Part shown: in pieces, positions 24,591 to 33,670 of the stretch
How positions within the stretch are numbered: the stretch's first letter is position 1
Layout: the number at the start of each line of letters is the position of its first letter
Assembly: GCA_020638495.1 (NCBI GenBank)
Contig: JACKIN010000005.1
Coordinates: 124,001 to 188,000 of the forward strand
Direction of reading: 5' to 3'
Length of the DNA stretch: 64,000 nt
Origin: Geminicoccaceae bacterium
GTDB taxonomy: Bacteria; Pseudomonadota; Alphaproteobacteria; Geminicoccales; Geminicoccaceae
Made by a program: the position numbers and the translations under genes
Notes under the pieces: generated by a model
Databases searched by the model: none
What the model saw: the letters and a program-made list of their open reading frames with translations, nothing else
Told to the model about the DNA's origin: nothing

Positions 24591-25973
24591 TCATTCCTTC
24601 GCGACATCGAAGCCCGCTGCGCGCCACGCCTTCCAGCTCCCCGGGACATTGCGGACGTCGAAGCCCGAAGCTGCCAGAAGGCTGGCGGCAATGCTGGCCC
24701 GGAAGCCGCTGGCGCAGTAGGTGGCGATAGGCTGGTCCCGATCGAGCTCCTGCATCCGGTCGGGCAGCTCGCCGAGAAAGAGATGCCGGGCGCCGGGCAC
24801 ATGCCCGCCCTCCCACTCGTCCTCCTTGCGGACGTCGAGCGGCAGCAGGTCCGGGTTCTCGCAGAGCTCGTGGACGGTGAGCTGCGGGAGATGCCGGAGC
24901 GGCTGGCCCGCCTCCTGCCATGCCGCCATGCCGCCGGCGAGATAGCCGCCGAAGCGGGTGAAGCCGACGCGCCAGAGCAGGGTGACGATCCGGGCGAGGC
25001 TGGTGTCGTCGTCGAGCACGATGAAGAGGGGCTGGTCCGGGTCGAGGAGCCAGCCGGCCCAGACCGAGAGGTCGGGGCGGCCGCCGATGTTGATGGCGCC
25101 GGCGATATGGCCGCCGCCGAAGGCGAGCATGTCCCGGGTGTCGACGAGCCGGCCGCCGCGGGCGGCGGCAGCGAACGCGCCGGGGCCGAGCGCCGGCACG
25201 CGCGGCAGGTTGCCGAGCACGGCGGGGCCGGCGGCGTTGACCTTTTTCAGGCGGGGATAGTGGGTCGGCACCGGCGGCGCGTCCGCCTGCATCGCCTGGC
25301 GGAACTCCTCGTAATCGTCGATGGCGAAGTAGGTGTTGTGCTGCCGCTCGAAGCCGATGGTGGTGGAGGTGCGATCGCCGATGGCGGGGCCGCATTCGGA
25401 GCCGGCGCCGTGGCAGGGATAGACGATCGTGCCGTCAGGCAGCGGCCGGTAGACCTCGTGCAGCGTGCGGAAGAGGGCGCGGGTCAGCTCCTCGGTCTGC
25501 TCGTCACCGAGGAGATCCGGGCGGCCGACCGAATCGACGAAGAAGGAATCGCCGCTGAGGATGCCCCAGGGCTGCTCGCGGCCGCGCTCGCGCAGGAGGA
25601 AGGAGACGTGCTCCGGCGTGTGTCCCGGCGTGGCGACCACCTCCAGCTCGACCGCACCGAAGGGCAGGCGCTCGCCGGGGCGAAGGCGGCGGTGCGGGAA
25701 GTCGTACTCGGCGCCGCCCTCCTCGCTGACGCAGAGCTCGGCGCTGCCGCCGAGGCGATCGACCAGCTCGCGCGCGCCGCTCATGAAGTCCGCGTGGATG
25801 TGGGTCTCGAGGACGTGGGTGATGGTGAGGCCGAAGTGGCGTGCCAGGTCGAGATAGATCTCCGCGTCCGGCCGCGGATCGACCACGGCCGCCGTGCCCT
25901 CGGCGTCGTCACCGACGAGGTAGGACGTCTGGGCAATGCCCTCGGCGAGGATCTGCTCGAAGCGCAGGGTCAT
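24591..25973 (-). CDS. persulfide dioxygenase-like MBL protein with two rhodanese domains
   Basis: The 460-residue protein has an N-terminal metallo-beta-lactamase domain (1-240) with THIHADFMSG (His58, His60, Asp62) and TPGHTPEH, resembling iron-dependent persulfide dioxygenases of the ETHE1 group. Two rhodanese-like domains follow. The first (about 260-350) has Asp where the active cysteine would be (VLDDDTS); the second (about 365-455) has YCASGFRAS. It should oxidise protein or glutathione persulfides. Its partner is the downstream Blh-like gene. Confidence 0.85.
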   Translation of the reverse strand: MTLRFEQILAEGIAQTSYLVGDDAEGTAAVVDPRPDAEIYLDLARHFGLTITHVLETHIHADFMSGARELVDRLGGSAELCVSEEGGAEYDFPHRRLRPGERLPFGAVELEVVATPGHTPEHVSFLLRERGREQPWGILSGDSFFVDSVGRPDLLGDEQTEELTRALFRTLHEVYRPLPDGTIVYPCHGAGSECGPAIGDRTSTTIGFERQHNTYFAIDDYEEFRQAMQADAPPVPTHYPRLKKVNAAGPAVLGNLPRVPALGPGAFAAAARGGRLVDTRDMLAFGGGHIAGAINIGGRPDLSVWAGWLLDPDQPLFIVLDDDTSLARIVTLLWRVGFTRFGGYLAGGMAAWQEAGQPLRHLPQLTVHELCENPDLLPLDVRKEDEWEGGHVPGARHLFLGELPDRMQELDRDQPIATYCASGFRASIAASLLAASGFDVRNVPGSWKAWRAAGFDVAKE

Positions 25974-26136
25974 CGGCCTTCCTCCACTGGTTCACCGCTC
26001 CAACGGCGCCGGCGGCTTCGGGTTCCGGCGATGGTCGGCTGGTGCGGCTTCGCCTGGATCAGCGGATGAACTCGCGCCGACAGGCAGGGGCTGACAAGGT
26101 GCTGCAGGTCGCTTACTTTACCGTGTCGATAGGCTC

Positions 26137-26481
26137 GTGCGAGAGGACGATGCGTTGACCGAGGTGCGGCAGGAGCGAGCGCTGTATTGCTATGCGTCGG
26201 GCCACGAGGGTGCCTGGGAGGCCATTTGCCTCGACCTCGACATCGCCGTGCAGGGTCGATCCTTCGAGGAGGTGTCGTCCCTGCTGCGGGAGGCGGTTTC
26301 TTTGTATCTGGAGACGGTGGGCGAGCTGCCCGAGGACGAACGGTCCGCGTTCCTCAACAGGTCGGTCCCGTTCCGGACGCGCCTGCGCTTCGCCATCGAA
26401 GCCTTCTGGTCGGCTCTTCGGGCACGGGGCAACGGCGAGCTGAAGCACCAGTTCACGATGGCGATGCCGACTCCCGCCTGA
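26137..26481 (+). CDS. HicB-like antitoxin
   Basis: The 114-residue protein has a HicB-type fold start, YCYASGHEGAWEAICLDLDI, then AVQGRSFEEVSSLLREAV and a longer C-terminal part with RFAIEAFWSALRAR. Relatives are encoded just before hicA in the same direction. Here the hicA-like sequence lies on the opposite strand and the two genes end back to back at 26481/26482. Its usual partner may therefore have been inverted or replaced. Confidence 0.6.
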   Translation: MREDDALTEVRQERALYCYASGHEGAWEAICLDLDIAVQGRSFEEVSSLLREAVSLYLETVGELPEDERSAFLNRSVPFRTRLRFAIEAFWSALRARGNGELKHQFTMAMPTPA

Positions 26482-26692
26482 TCATTCGAAGAGGCGCTTC
26501 GGCAGGCCGGACTGCCGGATGATCGAGGCCAGCGTCTTGGGCAATATGTCGTCGTTGCGCGCGTGGTCAGGCCAGGGTCACGATGCATCGCTTGCCGTCG
26601 ACGAATCCCTGAAAGTGGCGATGGCTGCCCTGCTGGCGGATCAGCTCGAAGCCGTGGGCGGTCAGCAGCTTTTCGACGTCGCGATACTTCAT
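26482..26692 (-). pseudogene. HicA-like mRNA interferase, frameshifted
   Basis: From ATG 26692 the frame reads MKYRDVEKLLTAHGFELIRQ, then QGSHRHFQG with the conserved HicA histidine region, and stops at 26567. The expected HicA C-terminus (NDDILPKTLASIIRQSGLPK) continues in the +1 frame to a TGA at 26482-26484. One extra base, or two missing, near 26566-26570 would explain it. It is either a dead toxin or a sequencing error. It lies between the HicB-like gene and the Mrr gene. Confidence 0.65.
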
Positions 26693-26738
26693 GCAGTACG
26701 CCGCGGCTTCGCCCAATGCCGCCGATGGAGCAGGGGTT

Positions 26739-27659
26739 TCAGCCCTCCTCGAACGCATTCTCGTCGATGTCCTTGATGGCGAAGGTCTGCGTCACGCGCA
26801 CGCCGACATTGTAGTCGATCATCAGGCGCGCCAGCTCTTCGCCGTCGATGAGAATCACCCGATTGGGAATGCGGGCAATAAAGTCGCGGGCGCCCGAGGT
26901 GAACGTCGAGGTCGTGACGAAGATGGCTTTTGACGTACCGTTGCCGGCGAGACTGCCGACGAAGCCCTGCATCTCCGGCCGACCGACGGCATTGGGTGGG
27001 GTGTAGCGCTTGGCCTGAATCAGCACGAGATCGAGCCCGAGGGCGTCCTCCTTGATCACGCCGTCGATGCCGTCGTCGTTGCTTCGCTGTGTCTGCCGAG
27101 CCATTTCTGCCCGGCCGCCGCCATAGCCCATGGCCACCAGGAGATCGAGGATCAGCCTCTCGAAGGCTTCGGGGCTGAGTTGCAGAATGCGGGCGAGCAG
27201 AGCTGTGCGAAGGTCCTGGTCGAGAGCCTGGACAGCAAGCTCGATCGTCTCCTGTGGCGGTGTGATCGTATTCGTTATCGTAGCTGCAGTCTGTTCCTCT
27301 CCCTCCACCTGCCGCTCGTTGCGACGCCATTCCAGATACTCGGGAAACTGCTCGAGGAATTTCATGTCGATACGTGGTGGGTTCTTGCGGAGAACCTCGT
27401 GGCCCCGCGCGGTCGATCGGTAGGTGCCTCGTCTTACGGGCTCAAGGAGACGCGCGCGCTGCAGGAAGATGTTCGCCCAAGCCACGCGGTTGGCGAAAGT
27501 GGACTGGCGGCCGCTGGGCAGCATTTCGGCCAGGTCTTCCGCTGAGAGACCTACTGCCGCCGCGACCCGCTCGCGCAGCTCCACCGATGTCATGGTCTCT
27601 TCGGACGCCACCGCCTGCAGCACCGGCAGCATCAGTGTCTGAAAATCCGGTACCGTCAT
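26739..27659 (-). CDS. mrr: Mrr-type restriction endonuclease
   Basis: The 306-residue protein has an N-terminal winged-helix Mrr domain (residues 5-95, with FANRVAWANIFLQRARLLEP) and a C-terminal Mrr catalytic domain (about 160-290). The PD-(D/E)xK-like site is NDDGIDG (Asp199) and LVLIQAKRY (Gln215, Lys217). Mrr enzymes cut methylated foreign DNA or respond to high pressure. It is next to the HicA/HicB remnants, a small defence patch, and divergent from the carbonic anhydrase gene. Confidence 0.88.
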   Translation of the reverse strand: MTVPDFQTLMLPVLQAVASEETMTSVELRERVAAAVGLSAEDLAEMLPSGRQSTFANRVAWANIFLQRARLLEPVRRGTYRSTARGHEVLRKNPPRIDMKFLEQFPEYLEWRRNERQVEGEEQTAATITNTITPPQETIELAVQALDQDLRTALLARILQLSPEAFERLILDLLVAMGYGGGRAEMARQTQRSNDDGIDGVIKEDALGLDLVLIQAKRYTPPNAVGRPEMQGFVGSLAGNGTSKAIFVTTSTFTSGARDFIARIPNRVILIDGEELARLMIDYNVGVRVTQTFAIKDIDENAFEEG

Positions 27660-27740
27660 CGATCTGCCTCGCCGCGTGTTCCCTGCGATGCTAACGGGAC
27701 ACCCAGGATTCGCCAACTTCGCAGGACGAAAGGAAAAGAA

Positions 27741-28265
27741 ATGCACTACGCGCTTGGACCACACGAGCTCGAGACCGCGGATGCGGAGCACTGGATCGCC
27801 CCCAATGCGGTGCTGGTCGGCAAGGTTCGGCTGGAGACGGATGCGAGCGTTTGGTTCGGGGCGGTGCTCAGGGGGGACAACGAGCTGATCACGGTCGGGC
27901 GGGGGAGCAATGTGCAGGATGGCTGCGTGCTGCACACCGACCCGGGCTATCCGCTCGTCATCGGGCCGGAGGTCACGATCGGGCACATGGCGATGCTGCA
28001 CGGCTGCACCATCGGCGAGGGCTCGCTCATCGGCATCGGGGCGGTGATCCTGAACGGGGCGAGGATCGGCCGGAACTGCCTGATCGGGGCCAAGGCGCTG
28101 ATCGCGGAGAACAAGGAGATTCCGGACAACAGCCTCGTCATGGGCATGCCGGGCAAGATCAAGGGCGAGGTGCGGCCCGAGCAGGCGGAGCGCATGCGCT
28201 GGGGCACGGCCAGATACATCGAGAAGTGGCGGCGCTTCGCGACGGAGATGCAACCGCGCGGCTGA
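27741..28265 (+). CDS. gamma-carbonic anhydrase family hexapeptide protein
   Basis: The 174-residue left-handed beta-helix protein has the three metal ligands of gamma-carbonic anhydrases, His65 (GCVLH), His82 and His87 (IGHMAMLHGC). It is the short type also annotated YrdA/PaaY. Some members hydrate carbon dioxide and others have thioesterase or unknown activity, so the function is only probable. It stands alone, divergent from mrr. Confidence 0.85.
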   Translation: MHYALGPHELETADAEHWIAPNAVLVGKVRLETDASVWFGAVLRGDNELITVGRGSNVQDGCVLHTDPGYPLVIGPEVTIGHMAMLHGCTIGEGSLIGIGAVILNGARIGRNCLIGAKALIAENKEIPDNSLVMGMPGKIKGEVRPEQAERMRWGTARYIEKWRRFATEMQPRG

Positions 28266-28307
28266 GAGGAGAACTTTCGCTGTTTACAGGAGGTAGTCGA
28301 GCATTTA

Positions 28308-28322
28308 TCTACCTTGGGTAGA
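28308..28322 (+). terminator. small hairpin with A/T tail
   Basis: TCTACC and GGTAGA form a 6-bp stem with TTG loop, followed by AAAAATTT. It lies after the carbonic anhydrase gene and 24 bp before the FG-GAP gene. The stem is short, so terminator function is uncertain; it might affect translation of the next gene. Confidence 0.35.
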
Positions 28323-28345
28323 AAAATTTCACCCGAGGTGCCCCG

Positions 28346-30583
28346 ATGCTCGACCCGCTGCCCGCGCGCACCGACCGTGCGGCCCTCGAACCGAATCTGA
28401 TCAACGGCACCGACGCGTCGATGCTGACCCTGGCGGCGGGCGGCGATTTAAGGCTGACGCTGGTCGACCAGCTCGCCGGCTATCGCAACTCGGTGGGCGT
28501 CTACCGGATCGCCGATGACGGCAGCTTCGTCGACCCCAGGATCGTCGTCACCGACACCAAGGGGGCGGCGCTCGGCAGCGAGATCCTGATGAGCGAGGTC
28601 TACGGCGTCGACGACTTCGCCGCCGGCACGCGCTTCGGGCTCTTCCTGATCGCCGATGGTGGCACCAAGAACGCGCTCGACCGGCTGGAGAGCGATGGCC
28701 TCGCCTTCGTCGACAACCGCGACGGCTCGCTCGGCGGCAGCTTCACCGCGGCCAACCATCTGACCCTGGTCGACACGGTGAGCGGCCAGAAGCTCGGCGG
28801 GAACGTCTTCCACACGACGGACGGCGATCCCGGCGACGCGCTCGGCAACTCGCTCAACAAGGGTGGCCTGGAGCGCACCGTCTCGGCCTGGGGCGACGCG
28901 CCGGGCGAAGCCTGGATCGCCTTCGAGGACCTGCGCGATTTCGACTTCGATGACCTGACCCTCAAGGTCGAGAGCCTGCCGGCCCCGGTGGAACCTCCGC
29001 CCGAGCCGGAATCGGAGACGGCCCGCCTCGTGCGCTTCGACGGGATCGGCGCCGGCGACCGGGCAGGGCACGCGGCCTCGATCATCGGCGACTTCAACGG
29101 CGACGGCTTCGCCGACATCGCCATCGGGGCACCCCATGCCGACGTCACGGGCGCCGACGGGGTGGTGCGCGAGGGTGCCGGGGCCGTCTATCTCTTCTTC
29201 GGCACGGACGCCGCCATCCCGCCGATCGTCCCGGTCGCGAGCTTCGACGGCACCAATGGCGTGGCGATCCTGGGTGCGGAGGCCGGCGGCCGGTTCGGCT
29301 GGGCGGTCGCCGGGGCCGGTGACGTGGATGGCGACGGGCTCGCCGACCTCGTCGCGGGTGCGCCGGGCCCTGGTGCCAGCGGCGACGGGGCCGGGGAGGC
29401 GGTGCTGCTCTACGGGGCGGTGCTCGACGGCAGCCCGGTGATCGACCTCGCCGCGGCCGACCAGGCGGCGGCATTGCGGCCGACGGTGCTGGCCGGCACG
29501 GCCGCGGGCGACGAGACCGGGATCAGCGTCGCCGGGGGCGGCGACATCGACGGCGACGGCTTCGCCGACATCGTCATCGGCGCCCGGCTCGGCGAGGCCG
29601 AGTATGCGAGCTACAATGGCGGGCTGAGCTATGTGGTGCGCGGCCAGGCGGGCGGGCTCGGCGAGCGGGTCGAGCTCGCGTCGCTCGACGGCGAGGGCGG
29701 GTTTCGCGTCGAGGGTCGCGCCATGTTCGACCAGTCGGGCCGCAGCGTCGCCATGCTCGGCGACGTCAACGGCGACGGCCTCGACGATGTCGCCATCAGC
29801 GGCCAGGACGCGAGCCCGAACGGGCTCGCCAAGGCGGGCGAGGCCTATGTCGTCTTCGGCCAGGCCGGGGCACGCGCGGCGAGCCTCGATCCGGGCGATC
29901 TCGACGGCAGCGACGGCTTCATCATCGAGGGCGTCTACGAGAACGGCTTTGCCGGGTTCGGCCTCGCCGGGGCCGGCGATCTCAACGGCGACGGCTTCGG
30001 CGACATCGTCATCGGCGCCTATGCGGCACCGCGGCCGGACCTCGGGCCGGATGGGGCGGCCTACGTGATCTTCGGCACCGACCAGGGCTTCCCCGCCCGC
30101 TTCAGCCTCGGCGACCTCGACGGCACCAACGGCTTCGCCATGCGGGGGCCGGCCAATGGCGACGGCTTCGGCCGGTCGGTGGCCGGCGTCGGCGACGTGG
30201 ATGGCGACGGCTTCGACGACCTGCTCGTGGGTGCGCGCTACGCCGACCGGCTGGGTGCGGAGGGCGGCGGCGAGGCTTTCGTCATCTTCGGCCGCGAGAC
30301 CTTTGGCGCCGAGCTCGACCTCGCCAGCCTGATCGACGACACCGGCGGCATCCTCGGCGGCTGGCGGATCGACGGGCATCTGGGCTTCACGGTGGCCGGC
30401 GGCGGCGATGTGGACGGCGACGGCTTCGACGACCTCCTGGTCGGCGAGCCCTTCGACATCGCGGCGGCCCTGGACCCGCAGGGCCTGGCCGGCTCGACCT
30501 ATCTGGCCTTCGGCGAGCCGGGGCTCGGGCCCAAGCTGCCAGCACTCGACCAGATCATCGCCGACGGCAACGTGATCGCCTGA
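28346..30583 (+). CDS. DUF4114 plus seven-blade FG-GAP (integrin-type) propeller protein
   Basis: The 745-residue acidic protein has an N-terminal DUF4114-like domain (residues 20-210, ending FEDLRDFDFDDLTLKV), a Pro/Glu linker, and seven FG-GAP repeats. The Ca-binding cores are GDFNGDGFADIAIGAP, GDVDGDGLADLVAGAP, GDIDGDGFADIVIGA, GDVNGDGLDDVAISG, GDLNGDGFGDIVIGA, and two GDVDGDGFDDLLVG copies: a full seven-blade propeller. No N-terminal signal peptide is visible. Similar proteins leave by type I secretion, but no secretion genes are adjacent. GAGGTG precedes the start. Confidence 0.88.
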   Translation: MLDPLPARTDRAALEPNLINGTDASMLTLAAGGDLRLTLVDQLAGYRNSVGVYRIADDGSFVDPRIVVTDTKGAALGSEILMSEVYGVDDFAAGTRFGLFLIADGGTKNALDRLESDGLAFVDNRDGSLGGSFTAANHLTLVDTVSGQKLGGNVFHTTDGDPGDALGNSLNKGGLERTVSAWGDAPGEAWIAFEDLRDFDFDDLTLKVESLPAPVEPPPEPESETARLVRFDGIGAGDRAGHAASIIGDFNGDGFADIAIGAPHADVTGADGVVREGAGAVYLFFGTDAAIPPIVPVASFDGTNGVAILGAEAGGRFGWAVAGAGDVDGDGLADLVAGAPGPGASGDGAGEAVLLYGAVLDGSPVIDLAAADQAAALRPTVLAGTAAGDETGISVAGGGDIDGDGFADIVIGARLGEAEYASYNGGLSYVVRGQAGGLGERVELASLDGEGGFRVEGRAMFDQSGRSVAMLGDVNGDGLDDVAISGQDASPNGLAKAGEAYVVFGQAGARAASLDPGDLDGSDGFIIEGVYENGFAGFGLAGAGDLNGDGFGDIVIGAYAAPRPDLGPDGAAYVIFGTDQGFPARFSLGDLDGTNGFAMRGPANGDGFGRSVAGVGDVDGDGFDDLLVGARYADRLGAEGGGEAFVIFGRETFGAELDLASLIDDTGGILGGWRIDGHLGFTVAGGGDVDGDGFDDLLVGEPFDIAAALDPQGLAGSTYLAFGEPGLGPKLPALDQIIADGNVIA

Positions 30584-30584
30584 A

Positions 30585-32093
30585 TCAGGCGTAGATCGGC
30601 ACGTTCGGGCCGCGCACGTACCGCTCGGCCGCGTCGAACTCGGGCTGGTGGTCCCAGCGATAGCCGGGGCTGCCGGCCATCACCTTGTGCAGGAAGACGC
30701 GCGTCTGCTTGCTGGCGATGGCGGTCGCGGTCCGCTCGTCGAGGTCGATTCCCTCGAGGAGCAGGTGGTGCAGCTTCGCCGCCTCGTCCGCGCGCTCGCC
30801 CATGAGGTCGGTGGTCTCGCCGGGGTCGGCGGCGACGTCGAAGAGCAGGGGGCTGTGGTTGCGGGTGTGGACGTATTTGAGGGGCCCCTTGCGGATCGCG
30901 AGCCAGGGCTCCTCCACGCCGGGGCCGAAATACTCGATGATCGCCTGGTCCTTCCAGCCGGGCATGGGGCCTTCGAGGAGCGGCGCGAAGCTCTGGCTGT
31001 CCCGGCTGCCGAAGCGGTCCGATTCCGCCTTCGCCCCGGCGATCTCGGCGACGGTCGGGCAGAGATCGGCGAGCGAGACCACCTCGCCGACGCGCCTCGG
31101 GGCGTAGCGCTTCGGGTTGTGGATGATCAGCGGCACCTTGGCCGACTGCTCGTAGAAGGTGCGTTTGAACCACATGCCGCGCTCGCCCATCATGTCGCCG
31201 TGGTCGCTCGTGAAGACGATGATGGTGTCGTCGTAGAGGCCGAGCTGCTTCAGCCGGGCGACGATCTCGCCGACATAGGCGTCGATCTGGGTGATCATGG
31301 CGTAGTAGGCGCGCCGCGCCGCGATCACCATCTCGGGCGAGGGCGGGAACCGGTCGATGCCGTGGTGGATCTTGAGCCAGCGCGTGACCGGGTGGGCGTC
31401 CGCGTCGGCCTCCGCCGGCATGGCGGGCGGGGCGATGTCGATGTCGTCGTAGAGGTCCCAGAACCTGGGCTCGGTCTGGTAGGGGTCGTGCGGCTGGGTG
31501 AAGGAGACGTGGAGGAAGAAGGGGTCCTCCTTCGGCTCCAGCGCCTCGTAGCGGAGGAACTCGATGGCGCGGAACTGGACCTCCTCGTCATAGAGGATCT
31601 GGTTGGTGGTGCGGACGACGGGCGGCACGTCGAGCCGGGTGACCGAGGTGCCGGGCCGGTAGTCGACCTCGGGCTTCCAGTCGATCGACCAGCCGAAATT
31701 GGCCGGGTACATGTCGGTCGTGAGCCGGCAGTCGAAGCCGTGCAGCTGGTCCGGGCCGACGAAATGCGTCTTGCCCGAGCAGACCGTCCGGTAGCCGGCG
31801 CTTTTCAGGAAGTGCATCATGGTGGGCGTGTCGGCGGTCAGCTCCGAGCCGTTGCCCCAGACCTCGTTGGTGGTGGTCCTCGTGCCGCTGAACATCGAGG
31901 CGCGCGACGGCGTGCAGAGCGGCGAGTTGCAGTAGGCGTTCTCGAAGAGCAGTCCTGGCTCGGCGAGGGCCGTCAGATGCGGCGTGATCGCCTGCGCCTT
32001 CGGGTCGTAGATGGGCAGCACCAGCCCGGTCATCTGATCGGCCTCGATCAGCACGATGTTCGGCTTCTCGCCATTCTTCCTCTGCAACGCCAC
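30585..32093 (-). CDS. choline-sulfatase-like sulfatase
   Basis: The 502-residue type I sulfatase has Cys60 in CTPSRAS, which must be converted to formylglycine, plus EADQM, GKTHFVG, HVSFTQPHDPY and TSDHGDMMGERG. The segment MWFKRTFYEQSAKVPLIIH is typical of choline sulfatases (BetC), which release choline and sulfate. No betaine genes are nearby, so the substrate is likely but not proven. No signal peptide is seen, so it is cytoplasmic. Its end meets the FG-GAP gene with one base between stops. Confidence 0.82.
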   Translation of the reverse strand: MALQRKNGEKPNIVLIEADQMTGLVLPIYDPKAQAITPHLTALAEPGLLFENAYCNSPLCTPSRASMFSGTRTTTNEVWGNGSELTADTPTMMHFLKSAGYRTVCSGKTHFVGPDQLHGFDCRLTTDMYPANFGWSIDWKPEVDYRPGTSVTRLDVPPVVRTTNQILYDEEVQFRAIEFLRYEALEPKEDPFFLHVSFTQPHDPYQTEPRFWDLYDDIDIAPPAMPAEADADAHPVTRWLKIHHGIDRFPPSPEMVIAARRAYYAMITQIDAYVGEIVARLKQLGLYDDTIIVFTSDHGDMMGERGMWFKRTFYEQSAKVPLIIHNPKRYAPRRVGEVVSLADLCPTVAEIAGAKAESDRFGSRDSQSFAPLLEGPMPGWKDQAIIEYFGPGVEEPWLAIRKGPLKYVHTRNHSPLLFDVAADPGETTDLMGERADEAAKLHHLLLEGIDLDERTATAIASKQTRVFLHKVMAGSPGYRWDHQPEFDAAERYVRGPNVPIYA

Positions 32094-32205
32094 GCCTCCG
32101 GGCTGTAGGTCTCAACAACCCGGCCCTCCCACAATAGACCGTGCGCCGCAAGCCCGGCTGGCCTAGACGAAATGCAGTGATATCGGGACGAAGGAGGAAC
32201 GGGCG

Positions 32206-33273
32206 ATGCGGGGAACGGCTCTGGTCGTGGGCGCCACGGGCATCATCGGCAGCGCCGTGGCGCGGCGGCTGATCGCCGAGGGCTGGACGGTGCATGGCCT
32301 CGCCCGCAACCCGAAGAGCGAGATCGAGGGGCTCTTGCCGGTCGCGGCCGATCTCCTGGAACCTGCCTCGCTCGCCGCAGCGCTGGCCGACGTGGCGCCT
32401 GCGCATGTCTTTCTCGCCACCTGGCTGCGGCAGGCGACGGAGGCGGAGAACTGCCGGGTGAACGGGGCGATGGTCAAGAACCTGCTCGACGCCCTGTCGC
32501 CGAAGGCGACGGTGCGGCACGTGGCGCTGGTCACCGGGCTCAAGCACTATCTCGGCCCGTTCGAGGCCTATGCGAAGAGCGGCACCCTGCCGGAGACGCC
32601 GCTGCGCGAGGCCCAGCCGCGGCTGAAGCTGCAGAACTTCTACTATGCCCAGGAGGACGAGGTCCTCGCGGCGGCGGCGCGCGACGGGTTCGCCTGGAGC
32701 GTCCACCGGCCGCACACGGTGATCGGCAAGGCGGTCGGCAACGCCATGAACCTCGGCACCACGCTCGCCGTCTTCGCCAGCATCTGCAAGGCGACCGGCC
32801 GGCCCTTCCAGTGGCCGGGGTCGCAGGCGCAGTGGCGGGGGCTCTCGGACGTCACCGATGCAAGGGTGCTGGCCGAGCAGCTCGTCTGGGCCGCGACCAC
32901 CCCGGCGGCCAGGAACGAGGCGTTCAACATCGTCAATGGCGATGTCTTCCGCTGGTCCTGGCTCTGGCCGCGCCTGGCCGGCTGGTTCGGCATCGAGGCG
33001 CAGGGCTTCGACGGCACGGTCCACCCGCTGGAGGCGCAGATGGCGGATTGCGGCCCGCTCTGGCGCGAGATCGCAGCGAAGCACGGGCTGGTCGAGTCCG
33101 AGCTCGACCGGCTGGCCTCGCCCTGGCACACCGATCTCGACCTCGGCCGGCCGCTCGAGGTGATGACCGACATGGCGAACAGCCGCAAACGCGGCTTCGC
33201 CGGCTATCGCGCGACCGAGGATTCCTTCCTCGACCTCTTCGCCCTGCTGCGCGCCGACCGGCTGATTCCTTGA
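32206..33273 (+). CDS. PRISE-like NAD(P)-dependent reductase/epimerase
   Basis: The 355-residue extended SDR has GATGIIGSAVARRL near the N-terminus and the motif NFYYAQED (about residues 145-152) whose tyrosine acts in the progesterone 5-beta-reductase/iridoid synthase-like (PRISE) group, followed by SVHRPHTVIG. Bacterial members reduce activated C=C bonds of enones. Substrate unknown. It stands between the sulfatase (divergent) and arsR. Confidence 0.78.
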   Translation: MRGTALVVGATGIIGSAVARRLIAEGWTVHGLARNPKSEIEGLLPVAADLLEPASLAAALADVAPAHVFLATWLRQATEAENCRVNGAMVKNLLDALSPKATVRHVALVTGLKHYLGPFEAYAKSGTLPETPLREAQPRLKLQNFYYAQEDEVLAAAARDGFAWSVHRPHTVIGKAVGNAMNLGTTLAVFASICKATGRPFQWPGSQAQWRGLSDVTDARVLAEQLVWAATTPAARNEAFNIVNGDVFRWSWLWPRLAGWFGIEAQGFDGTVHPLEAQMADCGPLWREIAAKHGLVESELDRLASPWHTDLDLGRPLEVMTDMANSRKRGFAGYRATEDSFLDLFALLRADRLIP

Positions 33274-33299
33274 GCCGCCGGCGAAAGAGCTTATAACCA

Positions 33300-33352
33300 T
33301 ATTTCTGGAAATACCGTTTGACACGGCGGGCGGCCGATCCCAGATTGGTGGC
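33300..33352 (+). promoter_or_regulatory. arsR promoter with dyad operator
   Basis: TATTTCTGGAAATA (33300-33313) is a perfect 14-bp dyad, A/T-rich against its surroundings. TTGACA follows at 33318-33323 with a weak CAGATT 17 bp later, just before the arsR-like start at 33353. Autoregulation by the ArsR-type protein through this dyad is the simplest reading, but is inference. Confidence 0.5.
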
Positions 33353-33670
33353 ATGCAGCTCGAACACATCGCGGCCCGGCTCGAAGCGCTGGGCAACCCG
33401 ACCCGGCTCGAGGTCTACCGCCAGCTCGTGCGAGCGGGGGAGGAGGGGCTGGCGGTCGGCGAGGTGCAGGCCAGGACCGGCGTGCCGCGCTCGACCCTGT
33501 CGCACCATCTGCACAAGCTGATCGCGGTCGAGCTGGTGAGCCAGGAACGGCAGGGCACGACGCTGATCTGTCGGGCCAACTATGCGGTGATGCATGCCAC
33601 GCTCGGCTTCCTCGAGCGCGAATGCTGCGTGGACGCGGCGCGTGGATCGGCAAAGGAGCCACCGAGATGA
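33353..33670 (+). CDS. ArsR-family transcription regulator
   Basis: The 105-residue winged-helix repressor has the recognition helix TGVPRSTLSHHLHKL at residues 43-57. Cys91-Cys92 in ERECC and Cys73 could bind arsenic or another soft metal; this placement near the C-terminus resembles some atypical ArsR sensors. Its stop overlaps the start of the permease (ATGA), so the two form an operon. It probably represses this operon until the ligand binds. Confidence 0.88.
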   Translation: MQLEHIAARLEALGNPTRLEVYRQLVRAGEEGLAVGEVQARTGVPRSTLSHHLHKLIAVELVSQERQGTTLICRANYAVMHATLGFLERECCVDAARGSAKEPPR

